This document shows, piece by piece, positions 1 to 7,384 of a stretch of DNA of 28,203 nt. The first letter of the stretch is position 1. Each line of letters starts with the position of its first letter. The position numbers were made by a program, and so were the translations under genes. This DNA comes from DAIPJH01 sp036770365 (GTDB lineage Bacteria > Pseudomonadota > Alphaproteobacteria > Rickettsiales > UBA998), in the NCBI GenBank assembly GCA_036770365.1, contig DAIPJH010000019.1:1-28203 (forward strand), in the 5' to 3' direction. A model generated the notes under the pieces. That model was not told the origin of the DNA and searched no databases. It saw nothing but the letters and a program-made list of their open reading frames with translations.

Positions 1-54
1 TGTTTTCATCTGTTCTTCAAGTCGCGCAAGCTTGATATCAAGTGATTCTACCAT
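1..54 (-). CDS. Small coiled-coil phage protein, N-terminus only
   Basis: Only the first 18 codons are in the window. They read MVESLDIKLARLEEQMKT, an amphipathic, heptad-like sequence. A good Shine-Dalgarno GAGG lies five bases before the ATG, and the gene starts 12 bases after the alginate-lyase-type gene ends, so it belongs to the same operon. Position just after the tail-fibre genes and the short coiled-coil start would fit a lysis accessory protein of the XhlA type or a small tail protein. That is inference from position; the rest of the gene lies outside the window. Confidence 0.6.
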   Translation of the reverse strand, partial: MVESLDIKLARLEEQMKT

Positions 55-66
55 GATCGCCTCGTA

Positions 67-714
67 TTAATTCTGAACGTTATAAAATGATACTTGACAT
101 GTGAACGAGCCTGTATTTTTCTGATAATAATCACCGTATTTATAATAAAATAAGTCTGTCATCCAAAAAGGTTGGATTTTGTCTGCCGCCCAATAGACAA
201 CACCTTTATGGACGACCCCTACTTTGATGAGATCGAATGATGGTTTTATTATATACGAAAAGCGAGACCCAAGAGGGATGTTGGTTTGGTTTCCCCTCGA
301 ATCAACGAGACGAAGTTTACGCTCTTCTTGTAAAAAACCCGACTTATCGTTGGCAAAGTAAATTACGCCATCTTCATAATATAAGCGACACAGCTCATTA
401 CTGCCGCCGTGGATTTGTCCAATAATGGTTTTATGTCCTGCCTCTAAAATATCGACCGAACATGTGCGTTTAAGTGGTTTTACATATTCACCTGTTGATA
501 ACGACCATGAAGCCTCGACGCCATCACGCATCTCGCGCATCTCGGTGCGAGGATATGATGATCCCGAAGTTGTTACGCCATCTGATGGTGTCCTAAATAT
601 TTGCCTATCACCTACAACCTCATAGTACGGGGGTTGTTCGGTAACAGGATAAATCGTTGTCGCGTAGGGGCTGCCTGTGGGTATTGTAAGTTTCCAATCG
701 AATGTGTAGGTCAT
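67..714 (-). CDS. Alginate lyase-type polysaccharide lyase (PL7), tail-associated depolymerase
   Basis: This 215-residue protein carries the three signature blocks of polysaccharide lyase family 7 in the right order: RTEMRE at residues 56-61, QIH at 100-102, and YYKYGDYYQ at 190-198. These correspond to the family motifs RTELRE, Q(I/V)H and YFKAGxYxQ, which hold the catalytic Arg, Gln, His and Tyr. Family members cut alginate or related polyuronates by beta-elimination. The length is that of a bare catalytic domain, with no signal peptide and no binding module, so it is not a secreted host enzyme. The start at 714 is chosen because AGAGGT lies seven bases upstream and overlaps the stop of the preceding gene; an upstream ATG at 759 has no such site. 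It is the last gene of the tail-fibre cluster and directly follows an SGNH esterase-type protein, so it probably degrades a capsule or exopolysaccharide during adsorption. The exact substrate is unknown. Confidence 0.85.
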   Translation of the reverse strand: MTYTFDWKLTIPTGSPYATTIYPVTEQPPYYEVVGDRQIFRTPSDGVTTSGSSYPRTEMREMRDGVEASWSLSTGEYVKPLKRTCSVDILEAGHKTIIGQIHGGSNELCRLYYEDGVIYFANDKSGFLQEERKLRLVDSRGNQTNIPLGSRFSYIIKPSFDLIKVGVVHKGVVYWAADKIQPFWMTDLFYYKYGDYYQKNTGSFTCQVSFYNVQN

Positions 715-724
715 TATTTTACCT

Positions 725-3157
725 CTATAATATGCTGACGGATTGTATAGCGACGACAAACGTTGAGCTATGCGCAGTTGTGCGGGTAAAGCTTGCTTGT
801 GTTGAGCTATCTATGGCGATAATTCCCTTGAAGATATCTTCATTTGATGTGGATGAAGCACTAAACGTCGTCCCTGTTCTAAGTAGGAAGGTTCTGGATG
901 TATCAACACTCGTTAAGGCTACTGTTCCCGTCGTGCCACCAGAGGCAATGGTAATTTCTTTTGGTTGCACGTTGATATAGCCATCGTACAGTTCCAAGGC
1001 GGTGAAAGCGGTAGTTAGGCTTGTCGACGCATCTGCTACGCCTCTTGTAGATGTAATAGTATTGCCAGAACGGTGAGTACGAGCGTAAGCAACAGAGGCA
1101 TTTGTTGATGAGACACCACCCTGAATTAATCCGCGAGGGAATACCAAAGTATTACCATCAGCAACCCCAGCTCCGCCATTGAGACTGGAAAGAGAACTTG
1201 TGCCAGATGCCGAGGATGTAGCAATAGAAATGCTGCCATTTACCTTGTTTTTGATGATGCCGCGACGCAACTGGATAACAGTGACCGTTACATTACGAGA
1301 TGAACTACCAATCAATGGTGATGCCGTTACCTCAACACTTGCTCCATCCGTGCTAATATCAACAATATGGTCTATGTTGACCTGTGATGTAGACCCGCAG
1401 GTTACACCAACCTCGTTTTGGATATAAGCGATTGACCTAGATTTTGATACTGGTATTGGTATTGCACCGAGAACAGGTGAACTAGACCCTTGAGTACCAG
1501 TCATGGATACGGTGACACGCTGCACAGATTCGATCCACTCTGAAGGTAGTTGGACACCAGCAAAACTATACAAAATAGATGTTGAACCACCCGTATTTGT
1601 ATATGTCTCATTTGTCAAAGATGTTGAGGTGAGAGTAACCTTAGAAACATAATGATTGGGACTATGCGCCGTATCAGCACTTGCTGGGCGCGCTCCATAG
1701 GCGAAAACCGCCGTCATAGTAGGGTTTATTGTGGTGATTGTGGTTGGTGTGGCTGGTTTTTTTGTTCCTGCTGGGATACTAGTTGATATGTTTTGTATTA
1801 AGAGATCTGTTGTTGGATTCACCAAAGTTGAATTTGGCACGCCCACATGCAAGCTTTTAAGCTTCATGTTAATTTTTGACATCAACCCTGTTCTGCGTTG
1901 TACGCCAACAATAATTCTTATATTGATGGCTGTTGCGTCGGAGGGAATGACATAAAAAGAGCTTGAGTAAGCTCCCATTTCGTCGTTAACTGCAATAAAA
2001 TCATGGGCGTAATAACCATTCGCGCCGTAGCGATAATTAATAGCAATATTATCTCCATTAGGGCGTGTAATTGAAGCGAGAATGCTTGCCGAAAATGCAT
2101 TAATTGCCTCTGTTGTTTGTAGCAGAGCGCGCATGTCAAGCACATCGCCAACAGCCCACCCAGACAAGGTTTGGGTAATATAAATATATTCCTGCCCATT
2201 GCCTGATGCGGATGGAATATTGGCATAAATGTTAAAATCACCGTCGCTATCGTAATATCCTTCGTAGCTACATTCAGCAGTTACGCTTGTGCCAGATGAG
2301 TCTTTGGCAAATTGAGTGACCGTCCATCCTGTTGGCACAATACCAGTATAGCTTGATGCAGAGTTTGTCCCTCCAGATCCAGAAAGTTTTGGATTAACAA
2401 GGATGTTATTATATGGAGAATAGAAAGGTAGAAATCCGATAAAGTCCTTTAAACCCTCAATATTCCAAGCGTATTGCATTTGTGCTTCGCGCCCTGCGGC
2501 ATTGAAATGTAGTCCATCGCCGATATCATAGGCTGACTTGATGGTAAAATTAGAATTGGCGATTGCGGTTGTGCCGTCGATCTCTTTTAGCATATAGTCG
2601 TTTTTGCATTTGGTTTTAATCCAAGCGCGCATACGCAAAACATCTTCCATGCGCTCAGAATCTACATTTTCATCACTTAATGGTTTAACATTTTGTACAA
2701 AGATAAAATTTCCATTTTCTTTGAATATGTTGATTATTGCCGTCATACGATCAACACTCGTATTGTAATTAAACGCAGAGTCTCTAAAATCATTAGTTAG
2801 AATTTCAAGAAACACACATCCATCTGTGGGGATGAATAATGGTTTTCGCTCATAATTCCCTGTGTTAGTGGGAGTTCCTCCTTGTAACCAAATGAGTAAG
2901 TCTTCAGTGGTATCGCCGCCGAAACCGAAATTATTATTTGCATCGAATTTCACGCGCCCACGTGAGTATGCTTCCAGTAGCGGAGGCAGCCCTCGGCATA
3001 TTTCTACGTAAGGTGTGTTGGTCGTACCACCAGCAGCAGCGATATTTGAATCACCGTAGCAATACAGCATAACGGGTTCTGACAAGGGGAAGGGAAAGCC
3101 AGCATCAAAGGGGGAACCTTGTTTTTTTTCATCAAAAAACGTCAATAAATGACTCAT
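725..3157 (-). CDS. SGNH/GDSL-esterase tail fibre or tailspike protein
   Basis: This protein has 810 residues. The N-terminal part (about 28-240) has SGNH-hydrolase blocks: YGDSN with the nucleophile Ser37, FGFGGD around Gly80 (block II), TND with Asn122 (block III), and DGLHFNAAG with Asp214 and His217 (block V). Residues from about 250 to 440 (beginning NPKLSGSGG) resemble a galactose-binding-like beta-sandwich module. The remainder is rich in Ser, Thr, Gly and Val, like trimeric fibre or receptor-binding proteins. The family includes polysaccharide O-deacetylases and other carbohydrate esterases. Its position between a LamG-like protein and a PL7 lyase fits a virion enzyme that removes O-acetyl groups from a surface polysaccharide. 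The substrate is inferred. The start has GAGGT a few bases upstream, and the preceding gene stops nine bases before it. Confidence 0.8.
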   Translation of the reverse strand: MSHLLTFFDEKKQGSPFDAGFPFPLSEPVMLYCYGDSNIAAAGGTTNTPYVEICRGLPPLLEAYSRGRVKFDANNNFGFGGDTTEDLLIWLQGGTPTNTGNYERKPLFIPTDGCVFLEILTNDFRDSAFNYNTSVDRMTAIINIFKENGNFIFVQNVKPLSDENVDSERMEDVLRMRAWIKTKCKNDYMLKEIDGTTAIANSNFTIKSAYDIGDGLHFNAAGREAQMQYAWNIEGLKDFIGFLPFYSPYNNILVNPKLSGSGGTNSASSYTGIVPTGWTVTQFAKDSSGTSVTAECSYEGYYDSDGDFNIYANIPSASGNGQEYIYITQTLSGWAVGDVLDMRALLQTTEAINAFSASILASITRPNGDNIAINYRYGANGYYAHDFIAVNDEMGAYSSSFYVIPSDATAINIRIIVGVQRRTGLMSKINMKLKSLHVGVPNSTLVNPTTDLLIQNISTSIPAGTKKPATPTTITTINPTMTAVFAYGARPASADTAHSPNHYVSKVTLTSTSLTNETYTNTGGSTSILYSFAGVQLPSEWIESVQRVTVSMTGTQGSSSPVLGAIPIPVSKSRSIAYIQNEVGVTCGSTSQVNIDHIVDISTDGASVEVTASPLIGSSSRNVTVTVIQLRRGIIKNKVNGSISIATSSASGTSSLSSLNGGAGVADGNTLVFPRGLIQGGVSSTNASVAYARTHRSGNTITSTRGVADASTSLTTAFTALELYDGYINVQPKEITIASGGTTGTVALTSVDTSRTFLLRTGTTFSASSTSNEDIFKGIIAIDSSTQASFTRTTAHSSTFVVAIQSVSIL

Positions 3158-3166
3158 ATGACCTCA

Positions 3167-3907
3167 CTATATCGGTGCTAACTCGCCCTGTGTGAGTGCA
3201 CCCGACACACTAAATGTGCCACCTCTTCCGCGATTCGTGAAGTGCTTATATCCATCCAAAAACACCAATGGCACTGAGCCTGTTACGCGCTGACCACGCA
3301 AACCTATGTTTTTTAATTTTCCTATTGTATTATCATAAAAAAGTGTTGTGTCTGTAATATAGGAATCGTCAATAAAAACATTGCTAAATCCTAATGGTGC
3401 AAAGGTAGTTACATCATGCAATGAATCTATGCCGCCTCCAATTTGTAGTGACACATTCGACCATGCGAGGTTGACGTTGACGTTGGAACTCCACGTAAAA
3501 TTAGAAGGCGTTGCGCCATCCACCTTAAAAACATGTGCCGAACTTGACGCAAGGTTGAAGGCAATATGCAGATGATGTTGCCCATTCAAGGCAATATGGC
3601 TGCTGCCAGCATTGCTTGAAAATTCGGCAACCACAGAACCAGCCTTATAAGCTTGAAACTTTAAGGCTGTTCGAGACGAAGAATGTTTATTCATCAACAT
3701 CATGATGCCATTTTGATAATCGTGATCACCAAAAAAACCGGCAACTTGTGTGGTTGGCAAGTTTTCTGCTCCTGACATCATAAAAGCAAGCGTCATCTGC
3801 TTGCCAGATACATTAAGAATACCCCCTTCAATGCGATCTTCTACGCCGTCAAATTGCGCAAAATACCGAGCGCGAGGAACATTCTGAATGATGGGTAATA
3901 AAAGCAT
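3167..3907 (-). CDS. LamG/concanavalin-like tail protein
   Basis: This is a protein of about 246 residues. It has the pattern of a laminin-G/concanavalin A-like beta-sandwich: alternating beta strands, an HLHIAFNL strand, a KVDG turn, IGGG, and a FIDD strand (residues about 20-210). Such domains usually bind glycans. Its place in the tail-fibre cluster suggests an adsorption or fibre-attachment role, which is inference. The ATG at 3907 forms a TAATG overlap with the stop of the upstream gene and is preceded by GGGGA. A GTG at 3931 would add eight residues inside the neighbour and is less likely. The C-terminus (VTGSVPLVFLDGYKHF) looks like a conserved tail-fibre tail. Confidence 0.6.
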   Translation of the reverse strand: MLLLPIIQNVPRARYFAQFDGVEDRIEGGILNVSGKQMTLAFMMSGAENLPTTQVAGFFGDHDYQNGIMMLMNKHSSSRTALKFQAYKAGSVVAEFSSNAGSSHIALNGQHHLHIAFNLASSSAHVFKVDGATPSNFTWSSNVNVNLAWSNVSLQIGGGIDSLHDVTTFAPLGFSNVFIDDSYITDTTLFYDNTIGKLKNIGLRGQRVTGSVPLVFLDGYKHFTNRGRGGTFSVSGALTQGELAPI

Positions 3908-4965
3908 TACACATTCCCCACTAATGACCACTCGTCAGTACCAATTTTTATAAGGCCAGCCATCGTATATTGATCAAGAATATCAAGTCCAGCCCATGAA
4001 GCCTTTTGAATCGTCACGCCACTACCGGCCAAAAAACTACACTCCGCCGCGCCATAACGTAAAAAAACTATTTGCGATCCAATATCCAGCGGAACGCTTG
4101 AGTTAGGCGGCACCGTCACGTTGATGGCCGTGGAAGCATGATTTAATTTATAGGTGACATTATTTGCGTTGGCATCAAGCGTAAAGGATACTGTTTTCTC
4201 AACATTACGTGTTGAAGTATGCCGTCCGAATATTTTCCACTCCCCAGCCGCAGTAGCATCGCTGATGCACATCAAGCCAACAATTTCACCGGGTGCAAGT
4301 GCAGTTACAATCACCGTTCCAGCATTATCCTGCACATCAAAGGCATAGGATCCAGCGTTCCATACCCAATAGACACCACCGTCATAAAGCGATGGCTGTG
4401 CTGTGCAGCTTCCGAGTTTCAGGTATTTATCAGCAGCAGTCATGCTCATTTTTAAAACATTAGGCTGTGAAGTTCTAGTAACATCAACTGATGAGCTTTG
4501 TGTTTCTGATGAGTAGATATTTTCTTGACGGCCAAAAACTTGCCACTCCCCAGCCGCAGTAGCATCGCTGATGCACATCAAGCCAACAATTTCACCGGGT
4601 GCAAGTGCAGTTACAATCACCGTTCCAGCATTATCCTGCACATCAAAGGCATAGGATCCAGCGTTCCATACCCAATAGACACCACCGTCATAAAGCGTAT
4701 CTTCTGCTGTACAACTTCCAAGCTTCACATATTTGCCGCTCGTGGTCATGCTCATTTTAAGAATATTAGGCTGCGCTGTCATCGTAACATTGACGGCAGA
4801 TGTCAGGGTATCAGCATAAAAAAGATTTTTTCCTGTCACGCTACCAATCGTGAGTGAGTTTATTTGTGCCTGCAGGTCAAGCAACAAGGATTCAATGCCA
4901 GTTGTTGGGCGTGTCATTGGGTTACTCTCGCCACGCGCAGGAAAGGATGTTGCGGTAATCGTCAT
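3907..4965 (-). CDS. Tail fibre-like protein with a tandem duplicated domain
   Basis: This 352-residue protein begins with a short helical head (GIESLLLDLQAQINSLTIG), typical of a fibre trimerisation start. It then has two tandem beta-rich units of about 102 residues. Each contains LYDGGVYWVWNAGSYAF and ends with CISDATAAGEW. A shorter related C-terminal part includes LDANANNVTYKL and IGTDEWSLVGNV. The two copies share 155 identical bases, so the duplication is recent or is kept uniform by conversion. The start has AGGAG seven bases upstream, one base after the preceding stop. I do not recognise a named family. The context (tail tip proteins before it, LamG-like and esterase proteins after it) suggests a fibre or receptor-binding component. 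Confidence 0.65.
   Translation of the reverse strand: MTITATSFPARGESNPMTRPTTGIESLLLDLQAQINSLTIGSVTGKNLFYADTLTSAVNVTMTAQPNILKMSMTTSGKYVKLGSCTAEDTLYDGGVYWVWNAGSYAFDVQDNAGTVIVTALAPGEIVGLMCISDATAAGEWQVFGRQENIYSSETQSSSVDVTRTSQPNVLKMSMTAADKYLKLGSCTAQPSLYDGGVYWVWNAGSYAFDVQDNAGTVIVTALAPGEIVGLMCISDATAAGEWKIFGRHTSTRNVEKTVSFTLDANANNVTYKLNHASTAINVTVPPNSSVPLDIGSQIVFLRYGAAECSFLAGSGVTIQKASWAGLDILDQYTMAGLIKIGTDEWSLVGNV
4237..4391. repeat. 155-bp perfect direct repeat, copy 1
   Basis: This stretch is identical by eye to 4543-4697, with an offset of exactly 306 bases (102 codons), so the reading frame is preserved. It lies inside the duplicated fibre-like gene, and sequence on either side diverges quickly. 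Confidence 0.95.
4543..4697. repeat. 155-bp perfect direct repeat, copy 2
   Basis: Partner of 4237-4391. The two copies encode the same DGGVYWVWNAG to TAAGEW segment. The flanking parts of the same domain differ at the protein level, for example VTMTAQPNILKMSM against VTRTSQPNVLKMSM. Confidence 0.95.
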
Positions 4966-4966
4966 A

Positions 4967-5854
4967 TTAGATACTCCTGATGGTCATTTGAGTGGCGTAT
5001 GAATAATAGTCATAGCGTCTGCGCACTTGTTGAGGCTTCCAGTCTTCAAGCAATCCGTAAATAATACCAGTGAGTGCGCGAAAACTATTTTCCACAAAAG
5101 GCATATAAATCACAGGGCGTGACGTTCCATTCACCGCACCAAGCAAAAACAAATCCGTATTGACCTCTGTTTCGTGTAAGAAATCCCAAGAAAAACTCTC
5201 CATTCGGTGCTTGTTTTTAGCAGATACCCAGACATCTTGACCAACTGAGGTAAGGCGTATGGAGGGGTCATTGAAACCAAACTGACGATTTGCGCTCACA
5301 TCATACTCAGGCATAAAAAGCCGACCTGCTCGCCATACACCTGCTTCAACCAGCGTCCCAGAATCATCTTTAATCGTAATACCCAAATATTGCCCTGTGT
5401 ATAATGTGTCATTTGCCCGAACGATAAGAGCATCATCTGTATTGGTTAAAATGAAAGAGGCATTAAAAACCTCACGCGGCAATAAAGTGGTGTTGGGTGC
5501 GCCATCATAGCCAATAAAACGCGTCCCATCATAGACACCTTCATCGTATCCTTCTAATGATGGCCACACATAAAAATCAGCGTCATAGGTTGGTGATGAG
5601 AGGTCACTATTGTCGGAAATACGAATCCGCGCCACAGATTCCGCACTACAATTATGACGAATTAGCCAAGTCGCTTGGCAATATTCAGCTTGACCAAAGT
5701 CAGCAATCAATGTTTCTTCCTCACTTGCACCGCGCCAAATGCGGCGTGAATGGTAATTTTGCAAATTTTCAACTACGAGCGTACCTACTTCGCTGCTCGC
5801 CGTGATGGTAGCATCCTTGATTAAATCATCGTAATGTAATGCAGCTTTAGCCAT
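4967..5854 (-). CDS. Phage tail protein with discoidin-like N-terminal domain
   Basis: This protein has 295 residues. Residues 15-110 (for example SSEVGTLVVENLQN, RRIWRG, ADFGQAEYCQATWLIRHN) have the layout of an F5/8C discoidin-like jelly-roll as seen in many phage tail-tip proteins. The C-terminal half is beta-rich and ends in a conserved-looking MTIRSI. It stops one base before the fibre gene and abuts the hub-like gene at 5855. A minor tail or tail-tip role is inferred from the fold pattern and gene order. I cannot assign a lambda counterpart with confidence. Confidence 0.6.
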   Translation of the reverse strand: MAKAALHYDDLIKDATITASSEVGTLVVENLQNYHSRRIWRGASEEETLIADFGQAEYCQATWLIRHNCSAESVARIRISDNSDLSSPTYDADFYVWPSLEGYDEGVYDGTRFIGYDGAPNTTLLPREVFNASFILTNTDDALIVRANDTLYTGQYLGITIKDDSGTLVEAGVWRAGRLFMPEYDVSANRQFGFNDPSIRLTSVGQDVWVSAKNKHRMESFSWDFLHETEVNTDLFLLGAVNGTSRPVIYMPFVENSFRALTGIIYGLLEDWKPQQVRRRYDYYSYATQMTIRSI

Positions 5855-7384
5855 TTATGCTACCCCGACTAATTCCACTCGCCCCTCAAGATAATATTCA
5901 CGCAATGTCACCACGCGCAGTAGCTTGCCAGACGACAAACTAAATCTTGGATGTGTCACTAAAATAACATCACCAAGTTCAAGCGTTAAGGGTCGCAGAT
6001 TGAGCGTCATGCTATAGGCAAAACGCGGAGTGCCCCAAAAATCAAGTAACGCCGCCGCCCTGTCGCTTAATTGTGTTGCATCCGAAATAAGCGTATCCAT
6101 CTTGAGTTCTAAAGCTTCAGGGTAAATAGTTTTGATACCAACATCTTCTGCGCTGGCTGTGATTTGATACTCTGCGGCGTAGAGTTCTTTTGTCGTATCA
6201 TCCAGCGCACTTGCCATTGAGCCTTTATCAGTCGTTGACCAATTTTTACAGCCGCGCAACGTAACCTTATATGCTACCTTACCAATCTGCGCGCGATTTA
6301 TCGTCTCGTCAATAATATCAATATCATCAAACTCCATCGCCGCCGTGCCGCTAGGTAATGCGAACATTTGCATGGTAAACTCACCTGCGCGATTAAATCC
6401 ATGTGACAATGACGGATTGCCTATGCCACGTGATATTTCATCAATCACGTCAAACATCGTCGTGTCGCTGTCAACATAGAGACCGAGCATCTGCGGTGCA
6501 GAACTATTCACGGCGGTAATAGTAGCGGTATCAACATCACTTGCGGCATAGACCCCAGCAATATACGAACATATTGATCCAGCTTTTGCGCTATAGGTGC
6601 CTGAGAGTTCTGAGCCTTCAACATCGACCACCACATCACCTGCAGGTGATGCAACAAGGTCAATAATACCATTTGCATCATCTACAGTATAATCTGTACT
6701 CAATACTAAAGGATATGCCATATCACGCACCTCAAGAAATGCCGAAACGGATGCGTCGCCTGCTCCGTCATGCACGTGGCCACGCAATGTGGCATTATCT
6801 AGCATCAAGCATGGTACGCTGTAGCATTTGCCAAAAACCAGCGGCTTAGGCTTATCTGTAAAATTACTAGCTCCCTCATCACCACCAGTCCCAGCAAATT
6901 TACTACGGATGATTGACTTTTGAAGAGTGAGTGCATAGCTCATAAAAATGAGAGAAATTACATTCTCATCGATGCTTATTTCAGCAACTTTCCCATCAAA
7001 AACTTTTATTCTTTCAGAAAACAACCCACTTTGTTCATGTAAATAAATCTTAATGCTGCGCCCATCAACCGCAACTAAAGAAGGGTCACTCCAATCATCA
7101 AGCAACGTCACGCCGTCAGGGTCAATCGTATTGATTAGCGTCAATGCCCCACGATCAGGAATCGCCGCACCACCAATATTTTCTCCTGCATACATGCTGC
7201 GCTCAAAAAAAACATCATCTTGAATGCAACCAATATACTGCGTATGCTCTGGCGTATCACCTGCGCCAGTGGCAAAGGATTCACTTGCTGCATAAAATAC
7301 CTTCTCGACCGCATCCACCACATCATAATAGGTGATTTCTGCCGTAAGAATGCGTTGCGAATATGGGTTATCAAAGATGCTCAT
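5855..7384 (-). CDS. Tail tip / hub protein
   Basis: This 509-residue protein is mostly beta-rich. It starts with MSIFDNPYSQRILTAEITYYD, and a repeated pattern of short beta strands continues to about 260 (including SDPSLVAVDGRSIKIYLHEQ). Residues from about 280 onwards contain DVIDEISRGIGNPSLSHGFNRAGEFTM and LRPLTLELGDVILVTHPRF, which resemble segments found in tail hub or tail-tip adaptor proteins. The gene overlaps the tape-measure stop by four bases (ATGA), so translation is coupled. By position it corresponds to the lambda M-L-K-I-J section, where tip-complex proteins follow the tape measure. Specific homology is not claimed. Confidence 0.6.
   Translation of the reverse strand: MSIFDNPYSQRILTAEITYYDVVDAVEKVFYAASESFATGAGDTPEHTQYIGCIQDDVFFERSMYAGENIGGAAIPDRGALTLINTIDPDGVTLLDDWSDPSLVAVDGRSIKIYLHEQSGLFSERIKVFDGKVAEISIDENVISLIFMSYALTLQKSIIRSKFAGTGGDEGASNFTDKPKPLVFGKCYSVPCLMLDNATLRGHVHDGAGDASVSAFLEVRDMAYPLVLSTDYTVDDANGIIDLVASPAGDVVVDVEGSELSGTYSAKAGSICSYIAGVYAASDVDTATITAVNSSAPQMLGLYVDSDTTMFDVIDEISRGIGNPSLSHGFNRAGEFTMQMFALPSGTAAMEFDDIDIIDETINRAQIGKVAYKVTLRGCKNWSTTDKGSMASALDDTTKELYAAEYQITASAEDVGIKTIYPEALELKMDTLISDATQLSDRAAALLDFWGTPRFAYSMTLNLRPLTLELGDVILVTHPRFSLSSGKLLRVVTLREYYLEGRVELVGVA

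Noticed and set aside
1918..2241. 107-codon minus-strand frame with hydrophobic residues inside the esterase gene
   Set aside because: It lies in an alternate frame of the SGNH gene, with no ribosome site and no conserved motif.
4154..4857. Plus-strand open frames repeating HQANNFTGCKCSYNH
   Set aside because: They are the antisense of the duplicated fibre units; the repetition comes from the 155-bp repeat.
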